Shown here piece by piece: positions 1 to 9,337 of a stretch of 64,000 bases of DNA. The stretch is taken from contig CACJRF010000004.1 in assembly GCA_902595755.1 (NCBI GenBank), forward strand, positions 61,516-125,515, written 5' to 3'. A program made the translations under genes and the position numbers. The DNA is from an uncultured Alphaproteobacteria bacterium (GTDB lineage Bacteria; Pseudomonadota; Alphaproteobacteria; Methylaequorales; Methylaequoraceae). The notes below the pieces were generated by a model. That model searched no databases. It saw nothing but the letters and a program-made list of their open reading frames with translations, and had not been told where the DNA came from. How positions within the stretch are numbered: position 1 is the stretch's first letter; every line of letters starts with the position of its first letter.

Positions 1-689
1 TTAAATTTTTTGGCTGACTCTTTAAGTGCATTTGAGTAATTCCTATCATTTTGGTCTGGTCCAGTTACTAAAAACCATTTAGTCCACTTTTTTTTTACTA
101 AGTATTGAGTTAAAGCATCTGACAACATTGAGTAGCTTGGTGGAATATGATAAATATTTTTTGCACACTTCTCATTTCTTAAACTATCAGACTTAGATCT
201 AACATTAAAAATCAAAATATCATCAAAGTTTTTTAATTGTTTAAGTGATAAAATTTCATCTTCTTTTAAATCTACTATAAAAATCTTATGACCCTTATCT
301 ATTAATTTTTCAAACTCCTCAGAAAGTTTTTCATTTAAGCTTATTTGATGAAAGCTGACTTTATAATCATGACCCACAAATCTTCCTGTTGTAAGGTTAT
401 CTTCAATAGCAAGCTTAACACCGTAAAAACCTTCATCAGTTAAAATTGGATCAAGATTTGATAAAACTGGTGGTGTTTTTCTTTCCATTGATACAAATGT
501 GATTTTTGTTGTAAGTGTAATTTCTTTTGAAAAAGTTTTTTTGCCTCTTTTCTTTCTTTTTTCAGCTCTTTCTAAATCAGCTTTTTTTCTTTCCTCTAAC
601 TGTTGAATTGAAAGCTCTCTCGAATCAACCTGATTAACAAAATTCAATGCAAAAAAAATGCATAGCATTAAAAAATTCTTTATGATCAT
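1..689 (-). CDS. Periplasmic binding protein of the PQQ/alcohol-dehydrogenase-associated ABC family (cut by window edge)
   Basis: The reading frame starts at the ATG at 689 and stays open for 229 codons to the window edge, so the C-terminus is missing. It opens with a basic, hydrophobic signal-peptide-like segment (residues 1-20), then a Lys/Arg/Glu-rich linker, then a stretch containing PPVLSNLDPILTDEGFYG and an NLTTGRFVGHDY motif. That combination recalls the substrate-binding family found beside PQQ-dependent alcohol dehydrogenase and ABC efflux genes (TIGR03863). The family is exported and related to branched-chain amino-acid binding proteins; its ligand is not settled. It is transcribed divergently from metZ, with 41 bp between the start codons. 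The family call rests on motif memory only. Confidence 0.6.
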   Translation of the reverse strand, partial: MIIKNFLMLCIFFALNFVNQVDSRELSIQQLEERKKADLERAEKRKKRGKKTFSKEITLTTKITFVSMERKTPPVLSNLDPILTDEGFYGVKLAIEDNLTTGRFVGHDYKVSFHQISLNEKLSEEFEKLIDKGHKIFIVDLKEDEILSLKQLKNFDDILIFNVRSKSDSLRNEKCAKNIYHIPPSYSMLSDALTQYLVKKKWTKWFLVTGPDQNDRNYSNALKESAKKF

Positions 690-699
690 CACGTAAAAT

Positions 700-707
700 A
701 ATATAAG
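700..707. promoter_or_regulatory. Overlapping back-to-back -10 elements between the binding-protein gene and metZ
   Basis: On the + strand TATAAG (702-707) sits 23 nt before the metZ ATG. On the - strand TATATT (700-705) sits 10 nt before the ATG of the divergent gene. The two hexamers overlap, as in symmetric bidirectional promoters. No good -35 is visible for either, and AT-rich DNA gives chance matches, so this is tentative. Confidence 0.3.
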
Positions 708-730
708 TTACTAATTAAAAATTAATTCTA

Positions 731-1930
731 ATGAAAAGAAAAAAAAACACAAGATTAGTTCATCAAGGGATCAATAGATCCATATTCTCTGAAACAAGTG
801 AACCAATTTTTATGACCTCAGGCTTTGTATATGAAAATGCTAAAGAAGCAGAATATGCATTCCAAGACAAAAAGAAAAGATTTATATACTCAAGATATGG
901 GAATCCTACAATAAGTGTCTTTGAAGAAAGGCTCGCATCAATAGAAGGGGCTGAAAAGTGTTGGGCTACATCCTCTGGAATGTCTGCCCTATTTACTATT
1001 CTAATGTCATACCTAAAAAAAGGAGATAGAGTCGTTGCCGCAAGAGCTCTCTTCGGAAGTTGTCACTACATATTAACAAATATACTTCCGAATTTTGGAA
1101 TTGAGGTTGTGTTAATCGATGGACAAGATCTTAACCTTTGGGAAAAAGCACTAAAAAAAAAAACAAAACTAGTTTTTTTTGAAACCCCATCGAACCCATG
1201 CCTTGAAATAATAGATATAAAAAAAGTTTCAGAAATGTCTCATAGGTCTGGTGCGCTAGTCGTTGTTGATAATGTTTTTGCTACTCCCATTCTTCAAAAA
1301 CCAATTGAAATGGGTGCTGATGTCGTCATGTATTCGGCTACTAAACACATTGATGGTCATGGAAGAGTAGTTGGAGGTGCAATTTTAAGTAATAATAAGT
1401 TTTGTGAAAAATATATCCAACCTTTTATTAGAAATACTGGTCCATCTTTAAGTCCATTTAATGCTTGGGTTTTACTAAAAGGGCTCGAGACTCTCGACTT
1501 AAGAATGAATTACCAAGTGAAAAGTGCAAAAGAAATTATTAATTATCTTACAGAGCAAGAATTTGTATCCGATATTTTCTATCCTTTTAATAAAAAAAAT
1601 AAATCTTATAACTTAGCAAAATCACAAATGTTGGCTGGAGGAACTATTTTATCTTTTACAATAAATTGTAAATCTAGTTTACATAAAAAAAAAGCATTTG
1701 ATCTCTTAGATAATTTAAAATTAATAAAAATATCTAATAATCTAGGGGATAACAAATCATTAATTACTCATCCCTACACCACAACACACCATAGATTGAA
1801 CGAAAAAGAAAAAAGAAGTTTACGTATTACAAAAAATTTGATTAGACTATCAGTGGGGCTTGAAGATACGAGTGATCTCATTAAAGATATTGATAATTCG
1901 TTTAACAGAGTTTTTAGAGGAAAAAAATGA
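731..1930 (+). CDS. metZ: O-succinylhomoserine sulfhydrylase
   Basis: This is a PLP enzyme of the Cys/Met metabolism family that makes homocysteine directly from O-succinylhomoserine and sulfide in methionine synthesis. At 399 residues it is full length. Visible marks are the SRYGNPT segment (residues 54-60), the SSGMSAL cofactor-binding loop (81-87), the VVDNVFATP aspartate region (178-186) and SATKHIDGHG with the Schiff-base lysine near residue 205. The immediate downstream apaG overlaps by 4 bp, the usual alphaproteobacterial metZ-apaG pair, which favours MetZ over cystathionine gamma-synthase or MetY. The upstream gap is only 41 bp, too short for a SAM riboswitch. Confidence 0.9.
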   Translation: MKRKKNTRLVHQGINRSIFSETSEPIFMTSGFVYENAKEAEYAFQDKKKRFIYSRYGNPTISVFEERLASIEGAEKCWATSSGMSALFTILMSYLKKGDRVVAARALFGSCHYILTNILPNFGIEVVLIDGQDLNLWEKALKKKTKLVFFETPSNPCLEIIDIKKVSEMSHRSGALVVVDNVFATPILQKPIEMGADVVMYSATKHIDGHGRVVGGAILSNNKFCEKYIQPFIRNTGPSLSPFNAWVLLKGLETLDLRMNYQVKSAKEIINYLTEQEFVSDIFYPFNKKNKSYNLAKSQMLAGGTILSFTINCKSSLHKKKAFDLLDNLKLIKISNNLGDNKSLITHPYTTTHHRLNEKEKRSLRITKNLIRLSVGLEDTSDLIKDIDNSFNRVFRGKK

Positions 1931-2307
1931 AAAAAAAAATATTGATCAATGTTGAACCTACGTACCTTGAAGAACACTCAGATCCTTTCGAAAACTCTTA
2001 CCTATGGGCTTATAGAGTAATAATTAAAAATAATAGCGAACATACTGTTAAACTGATAAGTAGACATTGGAAAATTTTCGATTCAAATGGAAGCTACAGA
2101 GAAGTAAAGGGAAAAGGTGTTGTAGGAGAGCAACCCGTTCTCGAGCCAGGTGAAGAATTCGAATATACTAGCGGGACACCTCTTAAAACAACTTCAGGTA
2201 TGATGCATGGAAGTTATTTAATGCAAAACTTTGAAGGCGAGGAGTTTGAAGTTAACATTCCACCTTTTTCTTTAGATATACCAGATAGAAATAAAACTCT
2301 TAATTAA
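1927..2307 (+). CDS. apaG: ApaG domain protein
   Basis: The protein has 126 residues, the normal size for a stand-alone ApaG, a fibronectin-III-like fold linked genetically to Co2+/Mg2+ sensitivity and diadenosine tetraphosphate levels. The biochemical role is not settled. The conserved block GVVGEQPVLEPGEEFEYTSG, followed by a TPLKTTSGMMHGSY segment, is the family hallmark. Its ATG overlaps the metZ stop (ATGA), and trkH starts 5 bp after it, so metZ-apaG-trkH probably form one transcript. Confidence 0.93.
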   Translation: MKKKILINVEPTYLEEHSDPFENSYLWAYRVIIKNNSEHTVKLISRHWKIFDSNGSYREVKGKGVVGEQPVLEPGEEFEYTSGTPLKTTSGMMHGSYLMQNFEGEEFEVNIPPFSLDIPDRNKTLN

Positions 2308-2312
2308 TAATA

Positions 2313-3761
2313 ATGTCAAAATTGAAGTCTTCTTTATTTGTAATTGGGAACTTACTAGTTTTTTTTTCAATTTATTCTTTTATTCCTGGAGTAATTGATT
2401 ATTACTCACAAGGAACCGATTGGGTTGTTTTCTTTGTAATTTCAATCATTTGTCTTTTTACTGGCTTAAATGTCTCATTTGTGTTTAAAAAAAAAGATCA
2501 TGATGTTGATATTTTATCTGCATTCTTGCTTACACTAATCTCTTGGGTATTACTTACTTTAATAAGCTCTATACCTTTTTATTTGGGGACCACAAATTTA
2601 AACTTTATAGATTCATTTTTTGAATCGATGTCTGGGCTCACAACAACCGGTGCGACTGTTATCAATGATTTAGATAATATATCAAAATCTATACTTATTT
2701 GGAGAGCTATGCTTCAATGGCTTGGTGGGATAGGTATAATTGTAATAGCTATAGCTTTATTCCCAATTTTAAAGATTGGAGGAATGCAACTTTTTCAATC
2801 AGAATTTAGTTCTAAAGAGGAAAAGGTTTTACCAAGAACCAAAACAATTGCAGCAGGAATTGGAGTTGTTTATATTTTATTAACAATTCTTTGTTCATTT
2901 TCATTATTTCTTACTGGAATGACTTTTTTTGACAGTATTGCGCATGGGATGACAATATTAGCAACTGGAGGGTTTTCAACAAAGGATATGTCAATAGGAT
3001 TTTTTGACTCTCTTTACACTGAGATAGTTGTAATGATATTTATGGTAGTAGCATCTATTCCATTCATATATCTATTTCAAGCAATGAAGGGTAAATTTTC
3101 TGACTTAATGAATAGTTCACAAGTACAATTTTTTCTACTTTTAATTTTTATTTCTTCAATTATAGTCTCTTTCTGGCTTAAGAGATACTATGAAGTCGAT
3201 TTTCTTCAAGCTTTAAGAATATCTGCATTTGCAACTATTTCAATTTCAACAGGTAGTGGATTTAGTACTTATGACTTTAGTATATGGGGATCTTTCACTA
3301 CTCTTCTATTCTTGTTTCTAATGCTTACGGGTGGATGTTCCGGCTCATCAAGTTGCGGCTTGAAAATTTTTAGAATTCAGATTCTTATCAAGTCGTCTTT
3401 TACTTTAATAAAGAAAATAATTCAACCTAGAGGTGTATTTTTACCAAGTTACAACTCAAGAGAAATTAGTGAAGAAGTTCTAAATTCTGTAACAGGATAT
3501 TTCTTTTTATATATTTTTGTCTTTGGATTTTTGTCCTTACTGATTGCATTCGATGGTCAAGATATTTTAACCGCGTTATCAGGCGCAGCAGCTACTTTAG
3601 CAAATGTAGGTCCTGGACTTAATGAGACTATTGGCCCAAGTGGAAATTATGCAGGTATATCTGATGTAACAAAACTTTTTATGTGTTTGGGTATGCTCGT
3701 GGGGAGGCTTGAATTGTTTCCTATCTTGATCTTACTTTCTCCTCAGCTTTGGAAAAGATAA
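2313..3761 (+). CDS. trkH: Trk-type potassium uptake protein TrkH
   Basis: This is an integral inner-membrane K+ channel/transporter subunit of 482 residues with about ten hydrophobic segments. The four selectivity-filter repeats are visible as TTGATV (about residue 111), ATGGFSTKD (about 217), STGSGFSTYD (about 310) and NVGPGLNET (about 430). It lies directly behind metZ-apaG. No trkA (the NAD-binding regulatory subunit) is present in this window, so it must be encoded elsewhere. The stop is only 8 bp from the stop of the convergent argF. Confidence 0.93.
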   Translation: MSKLKSSLFVIGNLLVFFSIYSFIPGVIDYYSQGTDWVVFFVISIICLFTGLNVSFVFKKKDHDVDILSAFLLTLISWVLLTLISSIPFYLGTTNLNFIDSFFESMSGLTTTGATVINDLDNISKSILIWRAMLQWLGGIGIIVIAIALFPILKIGGMQLFQSEFSSKEEKVLPRTKTIAAGIGVVYILLTILCSFSLFLTGMTFFDSIAHGMTILATGGFSTKDMSIGFFDSLYTEIVVMIFMVVASIPFIYLFQAMKGKFSDLMNSSQVQFFLLLIFISSIIVSFWLKRYYEVDFLQALRISAFATISISTGSGFSTYDFSIWGSFTTLLFLFLMLTGGCSGSSSCGLKIFRIQILIKSSFTLIKKIIQPRGVFLPSYNSREISEEVLNSVTGYFFLYIFVFGFLSLLIAFDGQDILTALSGAAATLANVGPGLNETIGPSGNYAGISDVTKLFMCLGMLVGRLELFPILILLSPQLWKR

Positions 3762-3769
3762 TTGATATG

Positions 3770-4660
3770 TTATAAATCCAAACACCATATTAAAATTGAC
3801 TGGTGGGTATATAATCTGTTTTCTGCCTCATCCCAAACTAGTGAGTTTTTTCCATCTATTATTTCATTAGTAATTTCCTCGCCTCTATGGGCAGGTAAAC
3901 AGTGAAGGATAAAGGAATCTTTTTCAGTTTTATTGACTAATTTACTATTAAGTTGAAAATTTTTAAATTTTTTTAATCTATTCAAACTTTGATTCATCCC
4001 CATAGATACCCATGTGTCCGTTATGATTACATCAGCACCTTTTACTGCTTCATTTGGGTTTGAAATTATTCTTAATTTGTCATTAGAAAACTGTTTCAAA
4101 ATTCTTTCATGAGGAAGGCATCCCTCAGGACATGAAATTGCTAAATTAAAGTTATAATGTTTAGTTAAATGAATCCAAGAATTACAAACATTGTTCCCAT
4201 CTCCAACCCAACACAAATTTAATTTATTAATATCTGAGAATTTTTCTTCCAAAGTCATAACATCTGCTAAAATTTGGCATGGGTGGCTTTTGTCCGTTAA
4301 ACCATTAATTATTGGAACTGAAGAAACTTTACTGATTTCATATAATTTTTTTTCCTCCTTTCCTCTATACATAATTATATCTACATATCTTGATAGAACC
4401 TTAACAGTGTCTTTTAAGGATTCACCCCTACCTAGTTGGCTATCGTTTTGGTCTAAAACTACAACATCACCTCCAATTTGCTTTATACCAACCTCAAAAG
4501 ATACCCTCGTTCTCGTTGATGGTTTTTCAAAAATCATTCCAAGAATTTTTTTCTTTTTTAAATATTTCTTACCATAATTCTTTTTTAGCTTATGGCTAGT
4601 TTTAACAATTTTAAATATCTCTTTTGTACTTATCTCATCTATGTTTAAAAAATGTTTCAT
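3770..4660 (-). CDS. argF: Ornithine carbamoyltransferase
   Basis: It catalyses carbamoyl phosphate plus ornithine to citrulline in arginine synthesis. The 296-residue protein shows the carbamoyl-phosphate loop STRTR (about residues 49-53), HPCQILAD (about 126-133) and the ornithine-binding HCLPAHRGEE segment near residue 253. It is the last gene of a - strand run: ABC permease, argD, argF, with 12 bp between argD and argF. No ARG-box-like operator was evident. Confidence 0.95.
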   Translation of the reverse strand: MKHFLNIDEISTKEIFKIVKTSHKLKKNYGKKYLKKKKILGMIFEKPSTRTRVSFEVGIKQIGGDVVVLDQNDSQLGRGESLKDTVKVLSRYVDIIMYRGKEEKKLYEISKVSSVPIINGLTDKSHPCQILADVMTLEEKFSDINKLNLCWVGDGNNVCNSWIHLTKHYNFNLAISCPEGCLPHERILKQFSNDKLRIISNPNEAVKGADVIITDTWVSMGMNQSLNRLKKFKNFQLNSKLVNKTEKDSFILHCLPAHRGEEITNEIIDGKNSLVWDEAENRLYTHQSILIWCLDL

Positions 4661-4672
4661 TTTGTTAATAAT

Positions 4673-5836
4673 TTATATTCTTGATAGTGCTTTTTTTATT
4701 TTTTCAATCGCTTCATCAACGTGAGAATTTTGGAGTATTAAAGGAGGTAAAAGTCTAATTATATTATCTGATGCTTTTACTGTAAGTATTTTCTCATTTC
4801 TCATTTGCTCTATGATAATTTCATTGCTTATCTTCGATTTGATTCCTAACATCAAACCTTTTCCTCTGACTTCTTCTATTAAACTGGGGAATGATTTAAG
4901 AATTTCCTCTTCCAATTTCTTTTTTAAATAATCCCCTACTTTTTGAACATGCTCTAAAAAATCCTTCTTTAGGATATGGTCAAGAACCACATTTGCAACA
5001 GACATAGCTAGTGGGTTTCCTCCGAAAGTAGATCCATGAGTGCCAACTGTCATACATTTTGAAACCTTTTTATTTAGTAGGCAAGCACCTAGAGGAAATC
5101 CACCCCCAATCCCCTTTGCGATTGGAACTATGTCCGGCTCAATTTTTGACCACTCAAAAGCGAAAAATTTTCCTGTTCTTCCAATACCGCATTGCACTTC
5201 ATCTAAAATTAAAAGAATATTTCTTTCATCACAAATTTTACGTAAACCCAGTAAACATTCTTTAGGTATAACCTTAATACCTCCCTCACCAAGGATAGTT
5301 TCAACCATTATAGCTGCTACAGAGTCATCAATAGCGTTATGTAAAGCTTCATGATCGGCAAATGGAACATTTATAAAACCATCAACTTTTGGACCAAAAC
5401 CCTTTATATGAGATTCATTATTTGCTGCATAAAGGGAGGCAAGTGTTCTTCCATGAAATGCACCTTGGAACGTAATAATTTTATTTTTATTTTTAAAACC
5501 AAGATCATGATGAAATTTTCTAGCAACTTTTATACTTGTTTCTGTTGCTTCTGCACCTGAATTACAAAAAAAAATAGAATCCGCAAATGAATGTTTCGCA
5601 ATTTTTTCTGCAACAATTTTCTGTTTATTGATTTTAAATAAGTTTGAACAATGCCATATTTTTTCTGCTTGATCTTTTAAAGCGGCAACTAATGCGGGGT
5701 GACTGTAACCAAGACTTAAAACTCCTATACCACTTGTAAAATCTAAATATCGTGTTCCATCTTCAGAGTAAACATACACCCCATCCCCGTGGTCTATTTC
5801 TAAATCTATTGGATTGTAAACATTTAAGACACTCAT
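4673..5836 (-). CDS. argD: Acetylornithine aminotransferase
   Basis: This class-III PLP aminotransferase has 387 residues. It converts N-acetylglutamate semialdehyde to N-acetylornithine and in many bacteria also serves diaminopimelate synthesis (succinyl-DapC activity), relevant because dapD and dapE lie in this window. Visible marks are CNSGAEATE (about 91-99), the LDEVQCGIGRTG cofactor aspartate region (211-222) and PIAKGIGGGFPLGA with the catalytic lysine at about 241. It is directly upstream of argF and 4 bp downstream of an ABC-2 permease gene. Confidence 0.92.
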   Translation of the reverse strand: MSVLNVYNPIDLEIDHGDGVYVYSEDGTRYLDFTSGIGVLSLGYSHPALVAALKDQAEKIWHCSNLFKINKQKIVAEKIAKHSFADSIFFCNSGAEATETSIKVARKFHHDLGFKNKNKIITFQGAFHGRTLASLYAANNESHIKGFGPKVDGFINVPFADHEALHNAIDDSVAAIMVETILGEGGIKVIPKECLLGLRKICDERNILLILDEVQCGIGRTGKFFAFEWSKIEPDIVPIAKGIGGGFPLGACLLNKKVSKCMTVGTHGSTFGGNPLAMSVANVVLDHILKKDFLEHVQKVGDYLKKKLEEEILKSFPSLIEEVRGKGLMLGIKSKISNEIIIEQMRNEKILTVKASDNIIRLLPPLILQNSHVDEAIEKIKKALSRI

Positions 5837-5840
5837 TGAC

Positions 5841-6629
5841 TTAACCCTTTAGGCAATAACCTTTTTTAAATATTCTAATTGTTAATATCAAGAAAAAAAT
5901 ATTGCTCAAGCCTAAGAGAAAAAATCCAACCTTTATATCGCCATCTCTTATTCCTAAAAATCCATATCTAAATCCATCTATTATATAAAAAAAAGGGTTC
6001 CAATTCGCTAAGAATTGCCATAATTCAGGTAGCCTATCAATTGTATAAAAAGTCCCTGATAAAAAAGTCAACGGAATAATAACGAAATTAGTGACTGCGG
6101 CCATATGGTCAAACTTTTTTGCCCAAATTCCGCATAAAATTCCAAACATTGACAATAAACTTGATGAAAAGATTGCAAAATATAAAACAACAAAAAAATT
6201 AAAAATTTTAAAATCAACTGCTATAAATATAAATAAACCGACAAAAAATCCTACTAAAAGTCCTCTGGTAATTCCACCCAACATGTAAGAAAATGTTAAT
6301 TCATATTCAGCCATTGGAGGCATAAGAACATCGACAATATTTCCTTGTACCTTTGAAATTAATATAGACGAAGAGGTATTGGCAAAAGCATTTTGCATGA
6401 TAGCCATACAAATTAACCCAGGTGCAAGAAATTCCGAGAAACTGAATTTTTCAGTATTTAAGTGATTTCTATCTATAGATAAACTAAAGATTAAATAAAA
6501 AAGAAGCGTAGTTACCGCAGGAGCAATAATTGTTTGAGCAAAAACATTTAGAAATCTTTTTACTTCTTTTAAATATAAAGTATAGAAGCCAACCCAATTA
6601 AATCCCTTAAAATTTTTAATATTATACAT
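5841..6629 (-). CDS. ABC-2 type transporter permease
   Basis: The protein has 262 residues with six predicted hydrophobic segments and the ABC-2 membrane-domain arrangement (N-terminal amphipathic stretch, then PLTFLSGTFYTIDRLPELWQ late in the protein, the usual family signature). Such permeases pair with a separate ATPase to export lipids, polysaccharides or drugs. No ATPase gene is adjacent; the only neighbours are argD-argF downstream (4 bp gap) and recX divergently. Substrate unknown. Confidence 0.8.
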   Translation of the reverse strand: MYNIKNFKGFNWVGFYTLYLKEVKRFLNVFAQTIIAPAVTTLLFYLIFSLSIDRNHLNTEKFSFSEFLAPGLICMAIMQNAFANTSSSILISKVQGNIVDVLMPPMAEYELTFSYMLGGITRGLLVGFFVGLFIFIAVDFKIFNFFVVLYFAIFSSSLLSMFGILCGIWAKKFDHMAAVTNFVIIPLTFLSGTFYTIDRLPELWQFLANWNPFFYIIDGFRYGFLGIRDGDIKVGFFLLGLSNIFFLILTIRIFKKGYCLKG

Positions 6630-6667
6630 TTTAAAATATTCTTAATTCATGTAAATTTTATTTAAGC

Positions 6668-7192
6668 ATGAGATTTTTCAATTATATAAAAAAATACTCT
6701 GATTTTTATTTGTCTAAATATTCAGTTACTAAAAGAAAATTTGAGGATATATTAAAACAAAAACTCAAAAAAGATTTTTTTAAAAAAAAAATATCAACAG
6801 AGGAATATGATACGTTTGTTAAACAAATTGATGGAGTAGTAGATTATTACAACGAAATTGGATTATTCAACGAAGAATTAATTATAAAAAATAAGATCCA
6901 AAATTATCTTATGAAAGGATACTCATTAAAAAAAGTAAAAAGTTATTTATTTAAAGATAAATTTCATGAAGAATTAATTAGTAAAGAACTTAAAAGCTTA
7001 AATGGTGATAACTCTTTAAAAGAATCTTTAGTAATAAAATTTATAGAAAAAAAAATTAAATTATCAAAATATAAAAACGGTGAATTAACAAATAGTCAAC
7101 TTTTTGATAAAATAATCAAATCATTGGTACAGAATGGATTTGATTATGAATTCTCTAAGAATATTTTACATAGGTATTTAAGTAAATGTTAG
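6668..7192 (+). CDS. recX: RecX family regulatory protein
   Basis: This is a small (174 residue), Lys-rich, helical protein with the three-helix repeats of RecX, which binds RecA filaments and limits their activity. Recognisable family pieces are SVTKRKFEDILKQKL near the N-terminus and EELISKELKSL in the second repeat. The last codons overlap the start of the downstream MscS gene by 7 bp. recA is not in this window. Sequence conservation in RecX is low, so the call rests on overall pattern. Confidence 0.72.
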   Translation: MRFFNYIKKYSDFYLSKYSVTKRKFEDILKQKLKKDFFKKKISTEEYDTFVKQIDGVVDYYNEIGLFNEELIIKNKIQNYLMKGYSLKKVKSYLFKDKFHEELISKELKSLNGDNSLKESLVIKFIEKKIKLSKYKNGELTNSQLFDKIIKSLVQNGFDYEFSKNILHRYLSKC

Positions 7193-8277
7193 ACACTCAG
7201 ATTTTATCAAATAACATAGTCAATTTATTGCAAATAAAAGTCTTCGAGACGAGTTTATCAAAGCTTCTGATAGCTTTTGGTATAATTTTAATAATACTAA
7301 TCTTAAAAAAATTTATAAAAAAAATTTTAATAAAAAATATTAAATTTTTAATTAATAATAAAATTTTATCAGATAATATTTCGAAATCTGTTGATAAACC
7401 TCTTGGTTTTCTAATTTTAATATTAGGTTTTTTTGCAGCCTCAAGCCTTGTTGAAGCCAAAGGGAAAGTAGAGGGATTTCTTGAAAATATAAATTTATCA
7501 CTTTTTACTATATTCTTTTTTTGGATTCTCAATCAAGTTATAGAACCACTAATATTTAAATTGAAAGGAATAAACAAAGTACTTTCTAAAGATCTCATAG
7601 AGTGGTTTATTGCAGCAATAAAATTTGTATTAATAGTTCTTGGTTTTTCTGCCGTTTTAGAACTTTGGGGTATTAAAGTTGCACCTATAATAGCAGGGCT
7701 AGGATTATTTGGAGTTGCCATTGCATTAGGAGCCCAAGATTTATTTAAAAATTTAATTTCAGGTATTTTAGTTTTGGTTGAAAAGAGGTTTAAAAAGGGC
7801 GATGTAATATCAATCGATGGTCTCGCGGAAGGCTCTGTTGAGCGTATTGGCTTCAGATCAACTACTATCAGAAAATTTGACAAATCGTTATGTTTCATTC
7901 CAAACTCTCAATTTGCAGAAAAACCTGTAACAAATATAACAGAAATCACACACAGAAGAATTGATTGGATTATTGGATTAGAATATAAAACTACTAATGC
8001 TCAATTAAACAAAATATGTTCAGAAATTGAGAAGTTCATTCTAAAAGATAAAGTTAATTTTTTTGTTTCTGAAACAACGCCTACAATTGTAAAGGTTTCA
8101 GAATTTGCTGATAGTTCTATAAATATAATGGTAAGATGTTTTTCAAATACCAAAGATTACAATGAATTTATAAATATTAAAAATATACTTGCTTTGCAAA
8201 TTAAAGTCATTGTAGAGAAGAGTAACTGCTCATTTGCTTTTCCATCACAATCTTTATATATAGAAAAAAACAATTAG
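7186..8277 (+). CDS. MscS family mechanosensitive channel
   Basis: The 363-residue protein has an N-terminal hydrophobic segment, two to three further membrane helices, then the pore-lining helix and beta domain of small-conductance mechanosensitive channels. The block GLGLFGVAIALGAQD (about residues 170-184), followed by ISGILVLVEKRFKKGD, is diagnostic. It would release osmolytes on hypo-osmotic shock. It overlaps recX by 7 bp, and its stop is 2 bp from the stop of convergent nrdB. Confidence 0.88.
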   Translation: MLDTQILSNNIVNLLQIKVFETSLSKLLIAFGIILIILILKKFIKKILIKNIKFLINNKILSDNISKSVDKPLGFLILILGFFAASSLVEAKGKVEGFLENINLSLFTIFFFWILNQVIEPLIFKLKGINKVLSKDLIEWFIAAIKFVLIVLGFSAVLELWGIKVAPIIAGLGLFGVAIALGAQDLFKNLISGILVLVEKRFKKGDVISIDGLAEGSVERIGFRSTTIRKFDKSLCFIPNSQFAEKPVTNITEITHRRIDWIIGLEYKTTNAQLNKICSEIEKFILKDKVNFFVSETTPTIVKVSEFADSSINIMVRCFSNTKDYNEFINIKNILALQIKVIVEKSNCSFAFPSQSLYIEKNN

Positions 8278-8279
8278 TT

Positions 8280-9320
8280 TTACTGATTGAAACTTTTTAT
8301 CTTATTATCAAACAATGACCAAACTCCGTCTTTTCCATCCCATTTTCCAGATGTTGCAACTTTAGAATATTCTGTTGCTCTGGCTTCAAAGAAATTTGCG
8401 TGCTCAACACCATTTAGAATTTCGGTTAACCATGGTAATGGATGCTCTTTAACATTAAAAAGAATTGGAAGGTTAAGTTGTTTTAATCTCCAATCTGCTA
8501 TGTAACGTATATAATTTTTTATATCAGATGGTTCCATGCCCTCCACAGAACCCATTTCAAAAGCTAAGTCAATGAAATTATCCTCTAATGACACAACTTT
8601 TCTGCAACATTCTACTATCTCTTCTTCTAGTTTTTTGTTCATACATTTTGTTTCTTTAACAAATTCATGGAATAATTTGACTATACCTTCGCAATGCAAA
8701 GATTCATCTCGAACTGACCATGTAATTATTTGACCCATTCCTCTCATTTTATTGTGCCTCGGAAAATTTAGTAACATTGCAAAACTTGCGAAAAGTTGCA
8801 ATCCCTCAGTAAAGCCTCCAAACATTGCAAGAGTCTTGGCAATATCTTGATTAGAGTCAACGTTAAATTTCTGCATATAGTCATGTTTATCAGCCATCTC
8901 TTTATACTTTAAAAAAGCCGAGAATTCTGTATCTGGCATTCCTATGGTCTCTAGTAATAGCGCATAAGCAGCTATGTGAACAGTTTCTATATTAGAAAAA
9001 GCAGCGAGCATCATTTTTACTTCTGTAGGTTTAAAAACTCTGGAATAATTCTCCATGTAGTTATCATTGACTTCAACATCTGATTGAGTAAAAAATCTAA
9101 AAATTTGAGTTAATAAGTTTCTTTCACCATCATTTAGTTTTACAACCCAATCTTTACAGTCCTCTCCCAGAGGAACTTCTTCTGGCATCCAGTGAACTTG
9201 TTGCTGGCGCTTCCAAAAATCATATGCCCAGGGATATCTAAATGGTTTATAGGAATGGGAAGATTCTAATAGACCTGAGGGTTTATTTAATTTTTTTATG
9301 TTATTTCTAAAACTATCCAT
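8280..9320 (-). CDS. nrdB: Ribonucleoside-diphosphate reductase, small (radical) subunit
   Basis: This class I NrdB carries the diiron/tyrosyl-radical site. Using the ATG at 9320 (346 residues), ligands are visible as SDVEV, ETVHIAAY (the E..H...Y arrangement including the radical tyrosine), the glutamate of FTEGLQLF and RDESLHCEG. The more upstream in-frame ATG at 9356 would overlap nrdA by 19 bp. The 9320 start is preferred because AGAGAG lies a suitable distance upstream. There is no N-terminal ATP-cone. It is co-transcribed with nrdA. Confidence 0.93.
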   Translation of the reverse strand: MDSFRNNIKKLNKPSGLLESSHSYKPFRYPWAYDFWKRQQQVHWMPEEVPLGEDCKDWVVKLNDGERNLLTQIFRFFTQSDVEVNDNYMENYSRVFKPTEVKMMLAAFSNIETVHIAAYALLLETIGMPDTEFSAFLKYKEMADKHDYMQKFNVDSNQDIAKTLAMFGGFTEGLQLFASFAMLLNFPRHNKMRGMGQIITWSVRDESLHCEGIVKLFHEFVKETKCMNKKLEEEIVECCRKVVSLEDNFIDLAFEMGSVEGMEPSDIKNYIRYIADWRLKQLNLPILFNVKEHPLPWLTEILNGVEHANFFEARATEYSKVATSGKWDGKDGVWSLFDNKIKSFNQ

Positions 9321-9337
9321 AATTTTTCTCTCTAAGT

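Noticed and set aside
690..730. SAM riboswitch upstream of metZ
   Set aside because: Only 41 bp separate the divergent start codons, and no pseudoknot-like pairing is visible; even the small SAM-II/SAM-V types need more room.
4191..4577. 128-residue open frame on the + strand inside argF
   Set aside because: It is a shadow of argF with no ribosome site or family features; many similar antisense frames in this AT-rich window were dismissed for the same reason.
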